From Pseudomonadota bacterium (GTDB lineage: Bacteria > Desulfobacterota > Desulfarculia > Desulfarculales > Desulfarculaceae), in contig JAHIQI010000035.1 of assembly GCA_018902755.1 (NCBI GenBank), positions 11,218 through 75,217 of the forward strand: a stretch of DNA of 64,000 nucleotides, written 5' to 3'. Position numbers and translations under genes: made by a program. Below are positions 60,914-64,000 of the stretch, one piece after another (the stretch's first letter is position 1; each line of letters opens with the position of its first letter). The notes below the pieces were generated by a model that had not been told where the DNA came from, ran no database searches, and saw only the letters and a list, made by a program, of their open reading frames with translations.

Positions 60914-62059
60914 ATGAACCGTTACGTAGCCTTCGCCCTGGGCATGGGCCCAACTCTGGGCATCATCTTCATGAACCTGCCCCCGGCCATGGAGCCGCTC
61001 ATCGCGGTTTATGGCTGCTCCTACACCGGGTTCTCGGTTATCGTCAGTGCCCTGTTTTGGGCTTACACCCTGATGCAGGTGCCCGGCGGCCTGATCCTGG
61101 ACCGCCTGGGCCTGAAGCGAACCCTGCTCATCTGCCTGAGCGCCCTGGTGGTGGCCGACCTGCTGCCCGCCCTGTACCCCAGCTGGGGGCTGGCCGTGGT
61201 GGGGCGGCTGCTCACCGGCATGGGCGCGGGCCTGGTGTTCGTAACCCCCATGAAGATGATGGCCCTTTACGCCCCGCCCGGGCGGGCCGGAATCTTCCAG
61301 GCCTTTTACGGGGCCCTGGTGCCGGTGGGCAGCGTGTTGGCCTATCTGGTGGTGCCCGCCCTGGTGCCATTTGGCTGGCAATGGGCCTTCGTGGTGGCGG
61401 CCCTGTGCTGGCTGCCCTTGCTGGCGATGGTGCCCGCCCTCAAACTGCCCCGCAGGGAGGCCGCCCCGCAGCGCCGCCTGGAGCTGGGCGGCATCGCCCG
61501 CGACGCCCGGGTGTGGGTGCTGGGTATCTACCTGGCCCTTTCCTTCGGCTCGGGCATCACCATGGCCATCTGGGTGCCCACCCTGCTGGCCGATGTTTTG
61601 CCCGGCAAGACCGCCGCCCAACTGGCCTGGAGCGGGGCCCTGATCATGGGGCTCAGCTTCGCGGGCCGCCTGTCCGGCGGGCTGGTGCTGTTTCGCCTGC
61701 CCGCCTATTGGGTGGCCGGGGGCACCATCGGCCTGCTGTGCCTGCTCTTCATCGGCCTGGGCCTGGGTGGCCTTCCCCCGGCTCTCACCCTGGGCCTGGC
61801 CCTGGCGGCCACCGGCTGCGGGGCCCTGAACTTCGGCTCGCTGTTTCAGCTTGCGGGCAAGATCGCCCCGCCGGAGCGCCTGGGCGGGCTCATCGGCTCC
61901 ATCAACTTCCTGGCCAACCTGGGGGCCGGGCTGATGATCCTGTTCTTCGGCATGCTTAAGGATTACGCCGGGGACTTTACCTGGGGCTTTTTGGCCTTGG
62001 CTGCCCTCAGCCTGGTGGTGCTCATCCCCGGTCAGCTCGCCCTGAAAAACCTGCGCTAA
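60914..62059 (+). CDS. MFS transporter
   Basis: A 381-residue major facilitator with about 12 helices. QVPGGLILDRLGLKRTLLI between helices 2 and 3 matches MFS motif A. It resembles bacterial hexuronate/glucarate or cyanate-type carriers in its first half, but the substrate is not clear. It ends the long co-oriented run starting with iclR and is convergent with the dehydratase gene. It may export an end product or add to uptake by the ABC importer. Confidence 0.85.
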   Translation: MNRYVAFALGMGPTLGIIFMNLPPAMEPLIAVYGCSYTGFSVIVSALFWAYTLMQVPGGLILDRLGLKRTLLICLSALVVADLLPALYPSWGLAVVGRLLTGMGAGLVFVTPMKMMALYAPPGRAGIFQAFYGALVPVGSVLAYLVVPALVPFGWQWAFVVAALCWLPLLAMVPALKLPRREAAPQRRLELGGIARDARVWVLGIYLALSFGSGITMAIWVPTLLADVLPGKTAAQLAWSGALIMGLSFAGRLSGGLVLFRLPAYWVAGGTIGLLCLLFIGLGLGGLPPALTLGLALAATGCGALNFGSLFQLAGKIAPPERLGGLIGSINFLANLGAGLMILFFGMLKDYAGDFTWGFLALAALSLVVLIPGQLALKNLR

Positions 62060-62092
62060 AAACAAAGCGGCCCCCGCCGAAGCAGGGGCCGC
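62056..62092 (-). terminator. Rho-independent terminator for the minus-strand dehydratase gene
   Basis: An 8-bp GC stem (62085-62092 with 62067-62074 on the minus strand) is followed on that strand by TTTGTTTTT. It lies about 22 bases after the stop of the minus-strand gene and just past the convergent MFS gene. Confidence 0.8.
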
Positions 62093-62113
62093 CGGTATGT
62101 TGATCGTTGCCCG

Positions 62114-63787
62114 CTATTCAGAGCGGTGGCGGATGATGGCGCCCTTGTCCGCAGATTCGGCCAGCCGGGCGTACAGGGCCAGGTAGCCGCTGGTGAACTT
62201 GGGGGCCGGGGCTTTCCAGGCGGCCTTGCGTTTGGCCAACTCCTCGTCGCTCACCTGTAGTTGCAGCTTGCCCGCCGGGATATCGATGAGTATCTCGTCG
62301 CCATCGGCCACCAGGGCCAAGGGCCCGCCCTCGGCCGCTTCGGGGGAGACGTGGCCCACAAAGCAGCCGTTGTTGGTGCCCGAAAAGCGGCCGTCGGTGA
62401 CCACCGCCGTGCTCAGGGCCAGGCCCTTGCCGTAGAGGAGCTTCATGGCCTTGTACATCTCGCGCATGCCCGGCCCGCCCTTGGGCCCTTCGTAGCGGAT
62501 AACCACCACCTCGCCGGGATTGACCTGGTTGTCCAGGATGGCCTGGTTGGCCGCCTCTTCGGAGTCGAAGCAGTGGGCCTTGCCAGTGAACACCCGCATC
62601 TCCGGCTTGATGGCCGCCGGTTTGGTGATGCCGGTGTTGGGGGCCAAGTTGCCCCGCAGCACGGCCAGGCCGCCGCCCACGCCCCAGGGGTCTTCCAGGG
62701 TGCGGATCATGGCCGGGTTCTTTACCTGGGCCGAGGCCACGTTTTCGGCCACGCTTTTGCCGCTGACCGTGAGGGCCGCGCCGTCCAGCAAGGGCAGTAT
62801 TTGCTTCATTACCGCGGGCACTCCGCCCGCCTGGTGGAAGTCCGGCACGTTATCCGGGGCGGCCGGATTCATCTTGGCCACGTGGGGGGTTTCCTTGGAG
62901 ATCTGCTCGATCTGGTCCATGCCCAGCTCATGACCCGCCTCGTAGGCCACGGCCGGAAGGTGCAGCACCGCGTTGGTGGAGCCGCCGATGGCGTTGTTCA
63001 CCCGCACCGCGTTGGCCAGGCTGGCCGGGGTGATGATCTTGCGGGCGGTGAGGTTTTCCTCCACCATTTCCACGATGCGCCGTCCCGACTCCTGGGCCGC
63101 GCGCAGGCGGTCGGCGAAGAAAGCCGGGATGGTGGCGGTGCCGGGCAGGGACATGCCCAGGGCCTCGGCCAGGCAACACATGGTGTTGGCCGTGCCCAGG
63201 AAGGAGCAGGATCCGCAGGTGGGACCGGCGCAATCTTCCAGGCGGCGGTAGTCCTCCTCGGTGATCTTGCCGTCGCTGAGCATGGCCAGGCCCTCGGTGA
63301 GGGAGGTGATGTCGCTGGGGCGTCCGTCGAAGGAGCAGCCACCGGCCATGGGCCCGCCCACCACCATGATGGCCGGCAGGTCCAGGCGGGCGGCGGCCAT
63401 GAGCATGCCCGGCACGATCTTGTCGCAGGAGCACAACAGCACCACCGCGTCCAGGCGGTGGGCCTGCACCATCACCTCCACGTCGTTGGCGATCAGATCG
63501 CGGCTGGGCAGGATGAAGTGCATGCCTTCATTGCCGTTGGCGATGCCGTCGCAGGCGGCGATGACCCCGAACTCCACCGGGGTGCCTCCGGCCTGGCGGA
63601 TGCCCTGCTGCACGTATTCGGACACCTGCCGCAGGTTGTAGTGGCCCGGCACCACCCGGTTCCAGGAGTTGGCCACCCCGATCATGGGGCGCTCCAGGTC
63701 GTAGTCGCTGTAGCCCATGGACTTGTACAGGGAACGGTTCATGGCCCACTCGGGCCGTTCCAGGATTTTTTGGCTGCGCCGTTTCAT
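62114..63787 (-). CDS. ilvD: Dihydroxy-acid dehydratase family protein (second IlvD/Edd paralogue)
   Basis: A 557-residue iron-sulfur dehydratase. Key cysteines are in VIAACDGIANGNEG, LLCSCDKIVPGMLMAA and CAGPTCGSCSFLGTANTMCCLAEALGM; the C-terminal VVTDGRFSGTNNGCFVGHVSPEA is standard. It is much closer to IlvD in length and overall order than the paralogue at 38852-40597, and could act in isoleucine/valine synthesis (2,3-dihydroxy-isovalerate to 2-oxoisovalerate). However, the classical TPCN motif reads GVANSWNRVVPGH here, so a sugar-acid substrate is possible. No other ilv gene is adjacent. Confidence 0.87.
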   Translation of the reverse strand: MKRRSQKILERPEWAMNRSLYKSMGYSDYDLERPMIGVANSWNRVVPGHYNLRQVSEYVQQGIRQAGGTPVEFGVIAACDGIANGNEGMHFILPSRDLIANDVEVMVQAHRLDAVVLLCSCDKIVPGMLMAAARLDLPAIMVVGGPMAGGCSFDGRPSDITSLTEGLAMLSDGKITEEDYRRLEDCAGPTCGSCSFLGTANTMCCLAEALGMSLPGTATIPAFFADRLRAAQESGRRIVEMVEENLTARKIITPASLANAVRVNNAIGGSTNAVLHLPAVAYEAGHELGMDQIEQISKETPHVAKMNPAAPDNVPDFHQAGGVPAVMKQILPLLDGAALTVSGKSVAENVASAQVKNPAMIRTLEDPWGVGGGLAVLRGNLAPNTGITKPAAIKPEMRVFTGKAHCFDSEEAANQAILDNQVNPGEVVVIRYEGPKGGPGMREMYKAMKLLYGKGLALSTAVVTDGRFSGTNNGCFVGHVSPEAAEGGPLALVADGDEILIDIPAGKLQLQVSDEELAKRKAAWKAPAPKFTSGYLALYARLAESADKGAIIRHRSE

Positions 63788-63808
63788 AGTGTGTCTCTCC
63801 CGTTGGCC

Positions 63809-64000
63809 CTAGGCGATGCCCAACATGTTTTTGACCTGCTCCACCTTTTGCTCCAGGTTGGCCTGGCGGCCGATCATGATGCGCTGGGCGGTGGGCGGCC
63901 CGGCTCCGTGCATGGACTCCACCAGGTAGCCCACCGCTCCGGCCCCCACCACCAGGTTTTCGATGAGGCGCAGTACCTTCATGCGGTCCACCACCGGGTA
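63809..64000 (-). CDS. HpaB / 4-hydroxybutyryl-CoA dehydratase family protein, C-terminal fragment
   Basis: The last 63 residues of a larger protein whose gene continues past the right edge of the window. The fragment RLIENLVVGAGAVGYLVESMHGAGPPTAQRIMIGRQANLEQKVEQVKNMLGIA matches the C-terminus of the 4-hydroxyphenylacetate 3-monooxygenase / 4-hydroxybutyryl-CoA and vinylacetyl-CoA dehydratase flavoprotein family. In a strict anaerobe the dehydratase role is more likely. It lies 21 bases upstream of the ilvD-type gene on the same strand, so the two may be co-transcribed. Confidence 0.8.
   Translation of the reverse strand, partial: YPVVDRMKVLRLIENLVVGAGAVGYLVESMHGAGPPTAQRIMIGRQANLEQKVEQVKNMLGIA

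Overview
The window looks like the chromosome of a GC-rich strictly anaerobic bacterium of the Desulfobacterota (a Desulfarculus-like sulfate reducer or syntroph). This is inferred from gene content: DsrE/F/H-type sulfur relay proteins, a HybA/HybB-like membrane module with a 13-heme cytochrome, three ferredoxin-linked oxidoreductases (indolepyruvate type, tungsten aldehyde type, four-subunit 2-oxoacid type), TRAP transporters and two sigma-54 activators with matching -24/-12 promoters. No rRNA, tRNA, phage, insertion sequence or CRISPR was recognised.

Layout. 1-4.7 kb: the end of a TRAP large permease, a PAS-type sigma-54 activator, then a textbook -24/-12 site in front of an OsmC-like gene and three small DsrH/DsrE/DsrF-like genes. 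5-11.6 kb: a TetR/AcrR repressor with an AcrR-like operator, followed by a tripartite RND efflux system whose pump gene carries one in-frame TGA. 11.9-14.3 kb: a NarL-type histidine kinase and response regulator. 14.3-14.6 kb: an intergenic repeat of about 2.4 copies. 14.8-18.2 kb: an exported HEAT-repeat protein, a DcaP-like porin and a 3-hydroxyacyl-CoA dehydrogenase. 18.2-24.2 kb: a second sigma-54 activator, divergent from a three-gene iron-sulfur / NrfD-like / 13-heme cytochrome operon with its own -24/-12 site and a perfect 20-bp palindrome between them.

24.4-36.7 kb: an MFS carrier, a cysteine-desulfidase-like enzyme, a nitroreductase, an ATC-hydrolase-like protein, then a TAXI-TRAP transporter, UbiD, a 60-residue zinc ribbon, an MFS carrier, UbiX, RidA and a GntR/FCD regulator. 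This second part reads as uptake plus prenyl-FMN-dependent (de)carboxylation of an unsaturated or aromatic acid.

37-62 kb: an IclR regulator with two palindromic operators around its promoter, followed by about 24 co-oriented, closely spaced or overlapping genes. They encode a beta-hydroxyacid dehydrogenase, an IlvD/Edd dehydratase, a complete branched-chain-type ABC importer, several metallo-beta-lactamase-fold hydrolases including an UlaG-like lactonase, IorAB, a tungsten aldehyde oxidoreductase with iron-sulfur partner and MoaD-like protein, a 2-oxoacid:ferredoxin oxidoreductase whose delta-type ferredoxin is fused to a shortened GltD-like flavoprotein, a UPF0261 protein, a class II aldolase, a ComB-like protein, an unassigned protein and an MFS exporter. 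The simplest reading is import of a hydroxy or sugar acid, dehydration and cleavage, and oxidation of the 2-oxoacid and aldehyde products entirely onto ferredoxin. On the opposite strand at the end lie a second IlvD/Edd dehydratase and the C-terminus of an HpaB / 4-hydroxybutyryl-CoA dehydratase family protein.

The strongest candidates for something undescribed are the ferredoxin-oxidoreductase catabolic locus with its GltD-ferredoxin fusion, the sigma-54-controlled c3/octaheme-like cytochrome complex, and the sigma-54-controlled OsmC-DsrHEF operon.
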